Source: Pseudomonas sp. PDM15
Lineage (GTDB): Bacteria > Pseudomonadota > Gammaproteobacteria > Pseudomonadales > Pseudomonadaceae
Direction of reading: 5' to 3'
Assembly: GCF_014851565.1 (NCBI RefSeq)
Contig: NZ_JACVAA010000008.1
Location: forward strand, 62,001 to 126,000
DNA: 64,000 bases
Every line of letters begins with the position of its first letter. The first letter of the stretch is position 1. Both the position numbers and the translations under genes were made by a program. The notes beneath the pieces were generated by a model that worked only from the letters and a program-made list of their open reading frames with translations, made no database searches and was not told the DNA's origin. Shown here piece after piece: positions 1-8,459 of the stretch.

Positions 1-130
1 GCTGGCGGTCGGCGGGCTGCTCAGTATCAGCTGGGGCGTGAAGCTGGCCCACGCATTACCGGAGAAGGTGCTGCGCGGCCTGTTCTGCGGCTTCCTGGTG
101 CTTTGCGCGGTACTGCTGGCGCTGCGCTGA
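1..130 (+). CDS. C-terminal tail of a TauE/SafE-family membrane permease (partial)
   Basis: Only the last 42 codons are in the window; the reading frame starts at base 2 and ends with TGA at 128-130. The residues are strongly hydrophobic, with a short polar stretch (SWGVKLAHALPEKVLRG) followed by a final membrane helix. That pattern is typical of the end of TauE/SafE (DUF81) sulfite or organosulfonate exporters, where a conserved G-x-x-x-A-x-x-L-P segment precedes the last helix. The start and most of the protein lie to the left, so substrate and operon cannot be judged. The family call rests on a short fragment. Confidence 0.6.
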   Translation, partial: LAVGGLLSISWGVKLAHALPEKVLRGLFCGFLVLCAVLLALR

Positions 131-131
131 T

Positions 132-893
132 TCAGGGCAGTTCGAACAGCTCGGCGGGCGCCTGATAGTCCGTTGCCCAGCCGGCCCAGGCCACGTCGGT
201 GGGCCCTACCACGTAGTCGCGCACCCGCCACTGGCTGCCCTGCAGCTGCAGCACGGCGAAGATGGTGTCGCTGTCGAGAATGCCGGCCTCCAGGCGCTCG
301 GCGTGCACGGTGCGGCTGAAATCGATGGGCCGGCCATCTCTGGTCTGCGGACGGACCACGGCGAAGGCCCAGCCTTCGCGCTCGCGCAGGGTGTCGACGA
401 CGAACTGCAGGGGCTGGTCGAGGTCCTCCTGGGCGTGGTCGCGCAGGGCGTCGAGCAGCGGCTTGCGCCGCGCATCGTGCTTGCCCACGTTCAGCGCGGC
501 TGCCGCTGTGGCGGCCTGTGGGCGGATGGCGGCGATGCTCGCGAACTGCCACTCGTTGGGCGCCACCTGCACGGCTACGCCGTCCACCTCGCAGCCTTCG
601 CCACACTGCTCCAGCAGGTGCTTGCCGTCTGCGCCGGCGCTGTCCAGCGAGATCAGCGTCAGGCCCTCGATGGCGCGCTCTACCGAGGGCTCGCCACGGC
701 CGCTGACGCGAATGATCGACTCGCTCTCCATGCTCAGCGCCACCTCGTCGAACAGCAGGGCGCTGCTGTGTTCGCCCCATTGGGCGCGGCCGACGAAGGT
801 GCCTTCCAGGCGTTCGGCGCTGCCAGGAGCAGGTGCCGCCGGACAGGTGGCGGACAGCAGCAGGGCGGAGGCGACGAATAGTGGGCGGTGCAT
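132..893 (-). CDS. secreted hypothetical protein, 253 aa
   Basis: The N-terminus (MHRPLFVASALLLSATCPAA) has a short basic start and a hydrophobic core like a Sec signal peptide, so the mature protein is probably periplasmic. A Cys pair (residues about 98 and 102, CGEGC) could form a disulfide. The C-terminal part, with a run like LRDHAQEDLDQPLQFVVD followed by EREGWAFAVVRPQ and a segment ending near WRVRDYVVGPTDVAW, resembles a widespread set of uncharacterised periplasmic proteins. It lies 28 bp downstream of the LysR gene on the same strand and could be cotranscribed with it. Its stop abuts the convergent permease gene. No enzymatic motif was recognised. Confidence 0.7.
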   Translation of the reverse strand: MHRPLFVASALLLSATCPAAPAPGSAERLEGTFVGRAQWGEHSSALLFDEVALSMESESIIRVSGRGEPSVERAIEGLTLISLDSAGADGKHLLEQCGEGCEVDGVAVQVAPNEWQFASIAAIRPQAATAAAALNVGKHDARRKPLLDALRDHAQEDLDQPLQFVVDTLREREGWAFAVVRPQTRDGRPIDFSRTVHAERLEAGILDSDTIFAVLQLQGSQWRVRDYVVGPTDVAWAGWATDYQAPAELFELP

Positions 894-921
894 GGCGAAT
901 CCATTCGTTGAACTGGCGGAG

Positions 922-1776
922 TCAGAGGCGGAAGCCTTCGACTATGTGTTCGGCCAGGGTATCGATGACCTGCGACTGGCGCTGCGGATGGCGCAGCAGA
1001 ACGATGCTGGTCATCGGCAGGGTGGGCAGACCCTCGGCCTCGCCGAGGATGCGCATGTCCGGGGTGATCAGGCTGCGCAGCTGGGCGGTGACCGCCAGGC
1101 CGGCGCCGACCACGGCGAAGATCGCCGACAGGCTGGGGCTGGTATAGGCGATGCGGTAGGGGCGCTCCACGGCGTCCAGCGCGTTGCAGGCCCAGGCGCG
1201 GCAGAAGCAGCCGGAGTTGAACATGGCCAGCGGCATGGGGTTCTGTTCGTGGGGCGTGAAGCCCTGGGCCTCGGCCCAGACGAAGCGTTCCTGGCGCAGC
1301 AGCTGGCCGATTTCCTTGCCTGGCTCGCGGGTGACGATGGTCAGGTCCAGGTCCTGGCGTTGCAGCAGCTGGCCGGAGGTTTCGCAGTGCACCTCCACCT
1401 GCACCAGCGGGTAGGCCTGGGCGAAGCGCGAGAGGATGTCCGGCAGGAAGCGCATCACGTAGTCATCCGGCGTGCCGATGCGCACGGCGCCGACCATATG
1501 CGGCTCGCGCAGGGTATTGAGCACCTCGCCATGCAGCTTGAGGATGCGCCGCGCATAGCCCAGCAACACCTGGCCCTCCGGCGTGAGGCGCACCTGGCGA
1601 CCGTCGCGCTCGAACAGCGAGCGCTGCACCACGTCGTCCTCCAGCCGCTTCATCTGCATGCTGACAGCGGACTGGGTGCGGTTGACCACTTCCGCTGCGC
1701 GGGTGAAGCCGCCGTTATCGGCGATGGCGACGAAGCTGCGCAGCAATTCGGTGTCGATGCTGGGGTAGTGGGCCAT
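922..1776 (-). CDS. LysR-family transcriptional regulator, 284 aa
   Basis: Residues about 6-65 form the canonical LysR winged helix-turn-helix (LLRSFVAIADNGGFTRAAE, then a TQSAVSMQMKRLED recognition helix and an RLTPEG wing). The rest fits the periplasmic-binding-protein-like effector domain. A Cys-rich patch (NSGCFCRAWAC, near residue 195) lies in the effector domain and might be redox-sensitive, but this is only an inference. Length is slightly short for the family (about 290-310). It is divergent from the DUF1127 gene across a 94-bp gap, so by the usual LysR rule the DUF1127 gene is a candidate target. The gene for the secreted protein follows on the same strand. Confidence 0.88.
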   Translation of the reverse strand: MAHYPSIDTELLRSFVAIADNGGFTRAAEVVNRTQSAVSMQMKRLEDDVVQRSLFERDGRQVRLTPEGQVLLGYARRILKLHGEVLNTLREPHMVGAVRIGTPDDYVMRFLPDILSRFAQAYPLVQVEVHCETSGQLLQRQDLDLTIVTREPGKEIGQLLRQERFVWAEAQGFTPHEQNPMPLAMFNSGCFCRAWACNALDAVERPYRIAYTSPSLSAIFAVVGAGLAVTAQLRSLITPDMRILGEAEGLPTLPMTSIVLLRHPQRQSQVIDTLAEHIVEGFRL

Positions 1777-1870
1777 TCATCAATCTCCAAGATGCCTTGC
1801 ATAAGAAACATTCGTTGGATTGATCTTAAGCGCGAACCGAAACTGACGCCAACCCCACAGGGAGGGCGTG

Positions 1871-2107
1871 ATGATGAAAGGTCAAAAAGGTTATGCAATC
1901 GCTCGGTCGGTGTCTTTCGATCAGCCGCTGCCGACCATCAGCCTGAAAGCGTTATGGTTGCGCGTGAAGCGCTGGCAGCAATTGGCCAGGCAACGCCAGC
2001 AGCTGGCTATGCTGGACGACGCGGCGCTCAAGGACATCGGCCTGAACCGTGCCGATGTGATGCAGGAGAGCGAACGTCCGTTCTGGGACGATCCGCTCAA
2101 GCGATGA
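1871..2107 (+). CDS. DUF1127 small basic protein, 78 aa
   Basis: The C-terminal half (RVKRWQQLARQRQQLAMLDD, then ALKDIGLNRADVMQESERPF) is the DUF1127 signature: an Arg/Gln-rich amphipathic helix followed by L-D-D-x-x-L-x-D-I-G-L-x-R. Some members of the family have been shown to bind RNA or act in phosphate and stress metabolism, but the role here is unknown. GGAGGG at 1861-1866 is well spaced for the ATG at 1871, with the ATG at 1874 as an alternative. A GTG at 1868 is too close to the RBS. The divergent LysR gene may control it. Confidence 0.85.
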   Translation: MMKGQKGYAIARSVSFDQPLPTISLKALWLRVKRWQQLARQRQQLAMLDDAALKDIGLNRADVMQESERPFWDDPLKR

Positions 2108-2204
2108 TGGAGTATGCGCCGCCGGGTTGCGTCCGGCGGCGCGAGTTTGCAAGCGCGCTGGCGCGCGGCATTCAAAGAAGATGGCAGTACTACAAGGAGT
2201 TCCG

Positions 2205-2672
2205 ATGTCCCGTTACCACCTCGCCCAGCTCAATATCGCCACCATGCGCGAGCCACTGGACTCGCCCGGCATGGCCGATTTCGTCAACAATCTGGAGCGC
2301 ATCAACGCCCTGGCCGAGGCCTCGCCCGGCTATGTCTGGCGTCTGCAGGACGAGGCGGGCGACGCCACCGCGCTGCGCCCGTTCGGCGACGAGGTGCTGG
2401 TCAATATGTCGCTGTGGGCCGATGTGCAGTCGCTCAGCGACTACGTCTACAAATCCGCTCACACCGAGATGCTCAAGCGCCGCCGTGAGTGGTTCGACAA
2501 GGTCGAGCAGGCGCACATGGTGCTCTGGTGGGTTCCGGCCGGCCACCTGCCGAGCGTGGACGAAGCGGCCGAACGCTTGGCGCATTTCCGCGCGCATGGC
2601 GCCAGCGCCCATGCCTTCAGCTTCCGCCATGCCTTTGCCGCGCCGGAAGAACTGGTCGCCCAGCCCGGCTAG
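2205..2672 (+). CDS. DUF3291 domain protein, 155 aa
   Basis: The whole protein matches the DUF3291 pattern (MSRYHLAQLNIATMREPLDS, PGYVWRLQDE, NMSLWADVQSLSDYVYKS, RRREWFDKV, LWWVPAGHLPS). The family has a dimeric alpha/beta-barrel fold related to antibiotic-biosynthesis monooxygenases and has no established function. The ATG at 2205 follows an AAGGAG at 2194-2199 with good spacing; the longer upstream frame lacks an RBS. It sits between the DUF1127 gene and the YcaQ-like gene, all on the plus strand, with gaps that allow separate transcription. Confidence 0.82.
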   Translation: MSRYHLAQLNIATMREPLDSPGMADFVNNLERINALAEASPGYVWRLQDEAGDATALRPFGDEVLVNMSLWADVQSLSDYVYKSAHTEMLKRRREWFDKVEQAHMVLWWVPAGHLPSVDEAAERLAHFRAHGASAHAFSFRHAFAAPEELVAQPG

Positions 2673-2707
2673 TAGGTGACGACTACACCGCCTGCTAGGC
2701 TGGCCGC

Positions 2708-3919
2708 ATGACACTCTCACTGTCCCTCGCCGAAGCCCGTCGCCTGGCCCTGGCCGCCCAGGGCTTCGCCCGTGCACCGCGCGGCGCCATCCGTCACCGC
2801 CAGCTGCAGGCGCAGATAGAGCGCCTCGGCGTGCTGCAGATCGACTCGGTCAACGCGCTGGTGCGCTCCCACTATCTGCCGGCCTTCTCGCGCCTGGGCC
2901 ACTACGAGCCTGAGCTGCTGGATGACCTGGCCTGGGGCAAGCCGAAACGCCGCAGCCTGTTCGAGTACTGGGGCCACGAGGCCTCGCTGCTGCCGCTGGA
3001 GCTGTATCCGCTGTTGCGCTGGCGCATGCAGCGGGCGGCGGATGGGCAGGGCATCTATCGCCAGTTGGCCGAGTTCGGCCGCCAGCAGCAGGGAGTGATC
3101 CAGCGGGTACTGCAGGCGGTGCGCGAGCAGGGCGCGTTGGGCGCCGGCAGCCTCAGCACCCGCACCGAGCGCGCCGGCCCCTGGTGGGACTGGAGCGCGG
3201 AAAAGCACGCCATGGAATGGCTGTTCGCCGCCGGCCTCGTGGCGGTGGCCGGGCGGCGCGGTTTCGAACGTCTGTACGACCTGCCGGAACGGGTGATCCC
3301 GACGGCCCAGCTCGATCACCCCGAGATCGAGGAAGCGGAGGCCCAGCGCCAGCTGCTTTTGCGTTCGGCCGATGCACTGGGCGTGGCCAGCGAGCGCGAT
3401 CTGCGCGACTACTTCCGTCTGGATGCGAGTGACGCCAAGGCGCGCATCGCCGAGCTGGTCGAGGCCGGCGAGCTGCAGCCGGTCGCGGTGCAGGGCTGGA
3501 AGCAGACGGCCTATAGCCACGGCGAGCCGAGCATCCCGCGCCGAGTGCGGGCCAGCGCGCTGCTGTCGCCCTTCGATTCGCTGATCTGGGAGCGCGAGCG
3601 CACCGAGCGTCTGTTCGGCTTCCGCTATCGCCTGGAAATCTACACGCCGCCGGACAAGCGGGTGTACGGCTACTACGTGCTGCCGTTCCTGCACCAAGAA
3701 CGCCTGCTGGCGCGGGTCGACCTGCGCAGCGAGCGGGCCCAGGGGCGTCTGGCGGTGCATGCCGTGCATCTGGAGGAAGCGGTGCTGAGCGAGGAGGCGT
3801 TGCTGGCGCTGGCAGACCAGCTCCAGGTGCTGGCGAACTGGCTGGGGCTGGAACGGATTCAGTTCAACTGCCAGCGCCCGGTGGCGCAGCGACTGCAGGC
3901 GCTGGGCTTGCAGCCATAG
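2708..3919 (+). CDS. YcaQ/AlkX-type winged-helix protein (putative crosslink-repair DNA glycosylase), 403 aa
   Basis: The protein has the HTH_42 (DUF1006) architecture: an N-terminal ARRLALAAQGF helix, the diagnostic FEYWGHEASLLPLELYPLLR segment near residue 95, and a C-terminal LLSPFDSLIWERERTERLFG / YGYYVLPFLHQERLLARVDL block. Characterised relatives (Streptomyces AlkZ, E. coli YcaQ) are DNA glycosylases that remove bulky alkyl lesions and unhook interstrand crosslinks. The length fits the YcaQ branch. No strong Shine-Dalgarno precedes the ATG, and a -10-like TAGGCT lies at 2696-2701, so the mRNA may be leaderless. Activity is inferred from the family. Confidence 0.85.
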   Translation: MTLSLSLAEARRLALAAQGFARAPRGAIRHRQLQAQIERLGVLQIDSVNALVRSHYLPAFSRLGHYEPELLDDLAWGKPKRRSLFEYWGHEASLLPLELYPLLRWRMQRAADGQGIYRQLAEFGRQQQGVIQRVLQAVREQGALGAGSLSTRTERAGPWWDWSAEKHAMEWLFAAGLVAVAGRRGFERLYDLPERVIPTAQLDHPEIEEAEAQRQLLLRSADALGVASERDLRDYFRLDASDAKARIAELVEAGELQPVAVQGWKQTAYSHGEPSIPRRVRASALLSPFDSLIWERERTERLFGFRYRLEIYTPPDKRVYGYYVLPFLHQERLLARVDLRSERAQGRLAVHAVHLEEAVLSEEALLALADQLQVLANWLGLERIQFNCQRPVAQRLQALGLQP

Positions 3920-4200
3920 CCTTTTCCCATCTGCTGCCAGCGCAATGATGGCCAGCAGCGTATCGACCATCGCTATCGCTCCGCCCGTCGAAGCATTGCC
4001 GGCGGAGTAACCGGCCAGTATTCGGCTCGCGCTCAAGTGCTGTACCGACCACCGAATCGCCAATGCCTCGCGGACACGAGGCCGGCGCAGGCGTGTCCAG
4101 GCGCGTGTCAGGTTTATTTTTGCGGGAATCTTTCGACGGGCGGCAGATGGCGAGCCATTCTTAGCGGAAATCGCCCACGCCCGATCACGCAGGAGCGCCG
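3920..4200. other. intergenic stretch without recognised gene
   Basis: This 281-bp gap separates the YcaQ-like gene from cax. It holds no convincing reading frame with an RBS on either strand. The last 100 bp are relatively AT-rich (for example TTTATTTTTGC at about 4111-4121) and probably contain the cax promoter, but no clear -35/-10 pair was identified. Confidence 0.4.
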
Positions 4201-5265
4201 ATGCTCAACTGGATGCTGGTCTTCGTCCCGATTGCGATCCTACTGGAACTCACCGCGCCGCAGCAGCACTTGCTGATCTTCCTGATGGCCGCCCTGGCCA
4301 TAGTGCCGCTGGCCGGCTGGCTGGGGCATGCCACCGAGCAGTTGGCAGAGCGTTCCGGCGAGGGCGTGGGCGGGTTGCTCAATGCCACGTTCGGCAATGC
4401 CACGGAGCTGATCATTGCCCTGAGCGCACTGCGCGCCGGTCTGCATGATGTGGTGAAGGCCTCGCTGGTCGGCTCCATCGTCGGCAACATCCTGTTGGTG
4501 ATGGGCGCGGCGATGCTGGCCGGCGGGTTGCGGCACCACGAGCAGCAATACAATGCTTCTGCCGCCCGCTCCCAGGCCACCTTGCTGACGCTGGCGACCA
4601 TCGCCCTGATCCTGCCGGCGGCCTACAACTCCGTGGTGGCGTCGCGCGTGCCGGAAGGGTTGCAGGTGCTGAGCCTGTATATTTCGCTGGTGCTGTTGCT
4701 GGTCTACGGGCTGTTCCTGCTGTATTCCCTGGTCACCCACAAGAACCTGTTCGCTGGCGATCCCAACATTGCCCACGGCGCCGATCAGGCGGCCCTCTGG
4801 CCACTGGGCAAGGCGCTGCTGGTCCTGAGCCTGGCTACTCTGATGATCGCCTGGATCAGCGAGATCCTGGTCGGCGCCATCGAGCCCAGCGCCCACCAAC
4901 TCGGCCTGAGCAACCTGTTCGTCGGGGTGTTCATCGTGGCGATTCTCGGCAACGCGGCCGAGCACTCTTCGGCGATCTCGGCGGCCATGAAGAATCGCAT
5001 GGACCTGTCGCTATCGATCGCCATCGGCTCCAGCGTTCAGGTAGCCCTGTTCGTCGCCCCGGTCCTGGTCCTGGCCAGCTATATGGTCGGCTCTGCGCCG
5101 ATGGACCTGGCTTTCTCCGGGGGCCTGGTGCTCAGCGTGCTGCTGGCCGTGCTGATCACCGGCCAGGTGGCGGGAGATGGGCGCTCGGACTGGCTGAAAG
5201 GGGTGCAGCTGCTGGCCGTGTACCTGATCCTCGGCCTGGCGTACTTCTTTACCCCGGACGCATAG
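4201..5265 (+). CDS. cax: Ca2+/H+ exchanger of the Cax family, 354 aa
   Basis: About ten or eleven membrane segments are arranged as two inverted halves, each with a Cax consensus motif: NATFGNATELIIALSALR near residues 60-78, and GNAAEHSSAISAAMKNR near 245-260. The conserved acidic residues (Glu of GNATE and GNAAE) bind the cation in CAX proteins. The exporter uses the proton gradient to remove calcium from the cytoplasm. An AGGAGCG lies immediately before the ATG. The SulP gene follows after 31 bp on the same strand, so the two transporters are likely cotranscribed. Confidence 0.93.
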   Translation: MLNWMLVFVPIAILLELTAPQQHLLIFLMAALAIVPLAGWLGHATEQLAERSGEGVGGLLNATFGNATELIIALSALRAGLHDVVKASLVGSIVGNILLVMGAAMLAGGLRHHEQQYNASAARSQATLLTLATIALILPAAYNSVVASRVPEGLQVLSLYISLVLLLVYGLFLLYSLVTHKNLFAGDPNIAHGADQAALWPLGKALLVLSLATLMIAWISEILVGAIEPSAHQLGLSNLFVGVFIVAILGNAAEHSSAISAAMKNRMDLSLSIAIGSSVQVALFVAPVLVLASYMVGSAPMDLAFSGGLVLSVLLAVLITGQVAGDGRSDWLKGVQLLAVYLILGLAYFFTPDA

Positions 5266-5296
5266 GTTCCCAGTCCCTGGCTAGAGGAAGCGCGCC

Positions 5297-7045
5297 ATGA
5301 GCGATGTTCCACCTGCTGGCTCCACGTCCTCTCGCGACTCCGGTCTTTCCGGATGGCGCCGTTGGCTGCCCGGCTTGCAGATCCTGCGCCGCTACCAGGC
5401 AAGCTGGCTGCCGAAGGACCTGCTCGCGGGACTGGTGCTGACCACCATGCTGGTGCCGGTGGGCATCGCCTATGCCGAAGCCTCCGGAGTGCCCGGCATC
5501 TACGGCCTGTACGCCACCATCGTGCCGCTGCTCGCTTATGCCCTGTTCGGGCCCAGCCGCATTCTGGTGCTCGGCCCCGACTCGGCGCTGGCGGCCATTA
5601 TCATCGCCGTGGTGCTGCCACAGTCGGCCGGCGATCCGATGCGCGCGATCGCCCTGGCCAGCGCCATGGCGCTGGTGTCAGGGCTGGTCTGCATCGCTGC
5701 CGGATTGTTGCGCCTGGGCTTCATTACCGAGCTGCTGTCCAAGCCGATCCGCTATGGCTACATGAACGGCATCGCTTTCACCGTGCTGATCAGCCAGATG
5801 CCCAAGCTGTTCGGCATCTCCATCGACAGTGACGGGCCGCTGCGCGATATCGCCGCCCTCGGCCAGGCCCTGCTGGCCGGTGAGGCCAACTGGGCGGCCT
5901 TCGCCGTGGGCGCCGGCACCCTGCTGGTGATTCTCCTGCTCAAGCGTTTTGAACGCTTGCCCGACATCCTCATCGCGGTGGTACTCGCCACCCTGCTGGT
6001 CGGCGGGCTGGGCCTGGGCGCGGAGCATGGCGTCAAGGTGCTCGGGCCGTTGCCCCAGGGCCTGCCGAGCTTCAGCCTGCCGTGGATCACCCTGGGCGAT
6101 GTGAGCGCCGTGCTGATTGGCGGCTTTGCCGTGGCGCTGGTGTCCTTCGCCGACACCAGCGTGCTGTCGCGCACCTACGCAGCCAGGACCCGCACGCCAG
6201 TCGACCCGAACCAGGAAATGGTCGGCCTGGGCGCTGCCAACCTGGCCGCGGGGCTGTTCCAGGGCTTCCCCATCAGCAGCAGTTCCTCGCGTACGCCGGT
6301 GGCCGAGGCCGCGGGTTCCAAGACCCAGCTCACCGGCGTATTCGGTGCCCTCGGCGTGTCGCTGTTGCTGCTGTTCGCTCCCAACCTGCTGCAGCACCTG
6401 CCCAACAGCGCGCTGGCTGCTGTGGTAATCGCCGCGGCCATCGGCCTCTTCGAGTTCAAGGACCTGCGGCGCATCTATCGCATCCAGCGCTGGGAGTTCT
6501 GGCTGTCGATCACCTGCTTCGTCGGTGTCGCCGTCCTCGGCGCGGTGCCGGGCATCGGCCTGGCGGTGCTGGTGGCGGTGATCGAGTTTCTCTGGGATGG
6601 CTGGCGCCCGCATTTCGCCGTGCTCGGACGGGTCGATGGCGTCCGTGGCTATCACGATGTGGCGCGCTATCCGCATGCCCGGCGGGTGCCCGGCCTGGTG
6701 CTGTTCCGCTGGGATGCGCCGCTGTTCTTCGCCAATGCCGAGCTGTTCCAGAGCTGCATCCAGGATGCCGTTACCCAGGCGCCGGACCCTGTGCGCAGGG
6801 TGGTGGTGGCAGCCGAGCCGGTCACTAGCGTGGACGTGACCTCGGCGGACATGCTGGTGGAGCTGGAGCAGATTCTGCGAGCCGCCGGCATCGAACTGCG
6901 CTTTGCCGAAATGAAGGATCCGGTGAAGGACAAGTTGCTGCGCCTGGAGGTGCTGGAGCAGATCGGCAGCGAAGTGTTCCACCCGACGGTGGGCGCGGCA
7001 GTGGATGCCTATCTGCAAGAACACCGGGTCGACTGGACGCCTTGA
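5297..7045 (+). CDS. SulP-family inorganic anion transporter with STAS domain, 582 aa
   Basis: The N-terminal two thirds is a 12-14 helix SLC26/SulP transporter with the signature LTTMLVPVGIAYAEASGVPG near residues 48-67 and GLFQGFPISSSSSRTPVAEA near 317-336. A cytoplasmic STAS domain occupies about residues 455-565 (VPGLVLFRWDAPLFFANAEL, then a VVVAAEPVTSVDVTSADML strand-helix). Substrates in the family include sulfate, bicarbonate and dicarboxylates; the one used here cannot be read from sequence. It is the second gene of a probable cax-sulP unit and ends in a hairpin terminator shared with the convergent M48 gene. Confidence 0.92.
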   Translation: MSDVPPAGSTSSRDSGLSGWRRWLPGLQILRRYQASWLPKDLLAGLVLTTMLVPVGIAYAEASGVPGIYGLYATIVPLLAYALFGPSRILVLGPDSALAAIIIAVVLPQSAGDPMRAIALASAMALVSGLVCIAAGLLRLGFITELLSKPIRYGYMNGIAFTVLISQMPKLFGISIDSDGPLRDIAALGQALLAGEANWAAFAVGAGTLLVILLLKRFERLPDILIAVVLATLLVGGLGLGAEHGVKVLGPLPQGLPSFSLPWITLGDVSAVLIGGFAVALVSFADTSVLSRTYAARTRTPVDPNQEMVGLGAANLAAGLFQGFPISSSSSRTPVAEAAGSKTQLTGVFGALGVSLLLLFAPNLLQHLPNSALAAVVIAAAIGLFEFKDLRRIYRIQRWEFWLSITCFVGVAVLGAVPGIGLAVLVAVIEFLWDGWRPHFAVLGRVDGVRGYHDVARYPHARRVPGLVLFRWDAPLFFANAELFQSCIQDAVTQAPDPVRRVVVAAEPVTSVDVTSADMLVELEQILRAAGIELRFAEMKDPVKDKLLRLEVLEQIGSEVFHPTVGAAVDAYLQEHRVDWTP

Positions 7046-7062
7046 GGCGGAACCGGTGGGGG

Positions 7063-7086
7063 GACGGGGCCGAAGCCCCGTCTTTG
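7063..7086. terminator. bidirectional hairpin terminator between sulP and the M48 gene
   Basis: GACGGGGC (7063-7070), a CGAA tetraloop and GCCCCGTC (7075-7082) form a perfect 8-bp GC-rich stem followed by TTTG. It lies between two convergent genes and could serve both, although the T-run is short. Confidence 0.65.
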
Positions 7087-7090
7087 CTGC

Positions 7091-7843
7091 TTACTTCTCG
7101 GCGGCGATGCGCTGTCGGATATGCGCGGCGCGGTCGGCGGAGCCCGGGTGGGAGTCGAACATGCTGCTGTCGCCGCCGCCCAGCTGGGCCAGTTTGTCGA
7201 AGGCGCTGGCCAGGCCGTCCAGCGGGATGCCGCGCTGCTTCAGCAGGTCGAAGGAGAAGTCGTCGGCGTCGCTTTCCTGGGATTGGGAGAACTGGGCATT
7301 GACCAGTTCCTCGCCGAGGTCGCCGAGCTGCGAGCTGGACAGTGCGGAGACTGCGCCGTTGCCCGAGGAGGCTGCCGCGCCGCGTGCCACGGAGGTGGCG
7401 TAGGCGGCCTGCATGGCCTTCTTGGTGTGGCCGAGGGCGACGTGGCCCATCTCGTGACCGAGCACGCCTTCCACTTCGTTGTCGTTCATCAGGTCCATCA
7501 GGCCGCTGTACACGCGCACGCAACCGTTGGCCATGGCCCAGGCATTGACCTCGTCGGTCAGGTAGACCTTGTAGTTGACCGGGGTGCCGTTGACCTGGTG
7601 GCCGAGGTTGGCGGCGATCTGCTCCAGGCGCTGGCTGTATTCGCTGTCGGCCGGGGCGATGGGGGCTTCGGCATCCATCTGCACGCAGGCTTCGTCGGCC
7701 ATGGCCTTCACTTCGCTGTCGCTCAGGGTGGCGGCCTGCATGGCCTGCATGCCGGTGCTGAGCATGGCGTCCGGGCTCATGTTCTGGCAGCCACTCAGCA
7801 GGGTGGCCAGGGCGAGGGCGGAAAGGGAGAACTGCAGTTTCAT
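7091..7843 (-). CDS. M48-family metalloprotease, outer-membrane lipoprotein, 250 aa
   Basis: A lipoprotein signal peptide with lipobox LLSGC (Cys at residue 19) is followed by an M48 peptidase domain with the zinc motif HEMGH (LGHEMGHVALGH, about residues 127-138) and a downstream Glu-containing helix (QESDADDFSFDLL). It resembles E. coli LoiP/YggG, a periplasmic metalloprotease of the outer membrane. The ATG at 7843 was chosen because AAGGA lies 8 nt upstream; the in-frame ATG at 7849 is only 2 nt from it. The C-terminus, with DSHPGSADRAAHI, is the usual end of the family. Confidence 0.9.
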   Translation of the reverse strand: MKLQFSLSALALATLLSGCQNMSPDAMLSTGMQAMQAATLSDSEVKAMADEACVQMDAEAPIAPADSEYSQRLEQIAANLGHQVNGTPVNYKVYLTDEVNAWAMANGCVRVYSGLMDLMNDNEVEGVLGHEMGHVALGHTKKAMQAAYATSVARGAAASSGNGAVSALSSSQLGDLGEELVNAQFSQSQESDADDFSFDLLKQRGIPLDGLASAFDKLAQLGGGDSSMFDSHPGSADRAAHIRQRIAAEK

Positions 7844-7969
7844 GGTCATCGTCCTTGAAGGTGAGGCAATGGGTGGCCAGAGATGTCGGCATCCGGCCGG
7901 CGCGGCATTTTCGGCGATTGAGGCGGGCGAGGGCGTGAAGCGGGTCGCAGTACGGGGCGGCGCAGCGGC

Positions 7970-8314
7970 CTAGCGCTTCGCCTCCTGCAGTTCGCGCAGC
8001 TTGGCGCCGATCAGCGCGCCCTTGTCCGGGCCGGCGTTGATGGCGGCGCAGGATTCGGCCAGAGGCTGTTCCGCCGCCCCGTCGGCGCTGTAGCTCAGCT
8101 CGCTGCAGTCGCAGCGCAGGCGCGCCTTGACCTGCTGGCTGCTGCGCTCACGCACTTCGGCCACCCAGCAGGCATCGGCGCAGCCGCAGGAGCGGTACAT
8201 CAGCGCCTCGTCCTGCTGCGGCCAGTCGAGTTCGTATTCATTGGTGCCACCGGCGCCCCAGGCCGTCGGGCCGGCTAACAGGAGCAGGGCGAGGATTCGA
8301 TGGAGCGAGAGCAT
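7970..8314 (-). CDS. small Cys-rich periplasmic hypothetical protein, 114 aa
   Basis: A Sec signal peptide (MLSLHRILALLLLAGPTAWG) is followed by about 95 residues with six cysteines, including CGCADAC and RLRCDCSE, which suggests disulfides or metal binding. No domain was recognised. It lies downstream of the DAHP synthase gene on the same strand, 145 bp away with a possible terminator between, so it is probably transcribed separately. The 120-bp gap to the M48 gene leaves room for its own promoter. Confidence 0.6.
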   Translation of the reverse strand: MLSLHRILALLLLAGPTAWGAGGTNEYELDWPQQDEALMYRSCGCADACWVAEVRERSSQQVKARLRCDCSELSYSADGAAEQPLAESCAAINAGPDKGALIGAKLRELQEAKR

Positions 8315-8416
8315 GGCGGTGCGTCCGTGCGGAGGAATGTTCGGATGAAAGTGCGATGAAACGCCGCCTGCCTCGGAAAGGGAAGCGTCGCCGTTCGAGA
8401 GTGCGCGGGTAGGAAC

Positions 8417-8447
8417 AACAACGGAGCCATCAGGCCCCGTCGTTTTT
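8417..8447 (-). terminator. possible hairpin terminator downstream of the DAHP synthase gene
   Basis: Read on the minus strand, a 12-bp stem (AACGACGGGGCC / GGCTCCGTTGTT, with two G-U pairs) with a TGAT loop lies just after the stop codon. The downstream T-run is interrupted, so efficiency is uncertain. Confidence 0.4.
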
Positions 8448-8459
8448 GCGGGCGTTGCC

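Noticed and set aside
262..2679. An 805-codon plus-strand frame across the secreted protein and LysR genes
   Set aside because: It is the antisense of two recognisable genes and shows no domain; the real plus-strand genes in its right half are in other frames.
3920..4063. Small minus-strand frame reading MVDTLLAIIALAADGKRLWL
   Set aside because: It runs straight into the antisense of the YcaQ-like gene with no stop near, and no RBS supports the start.
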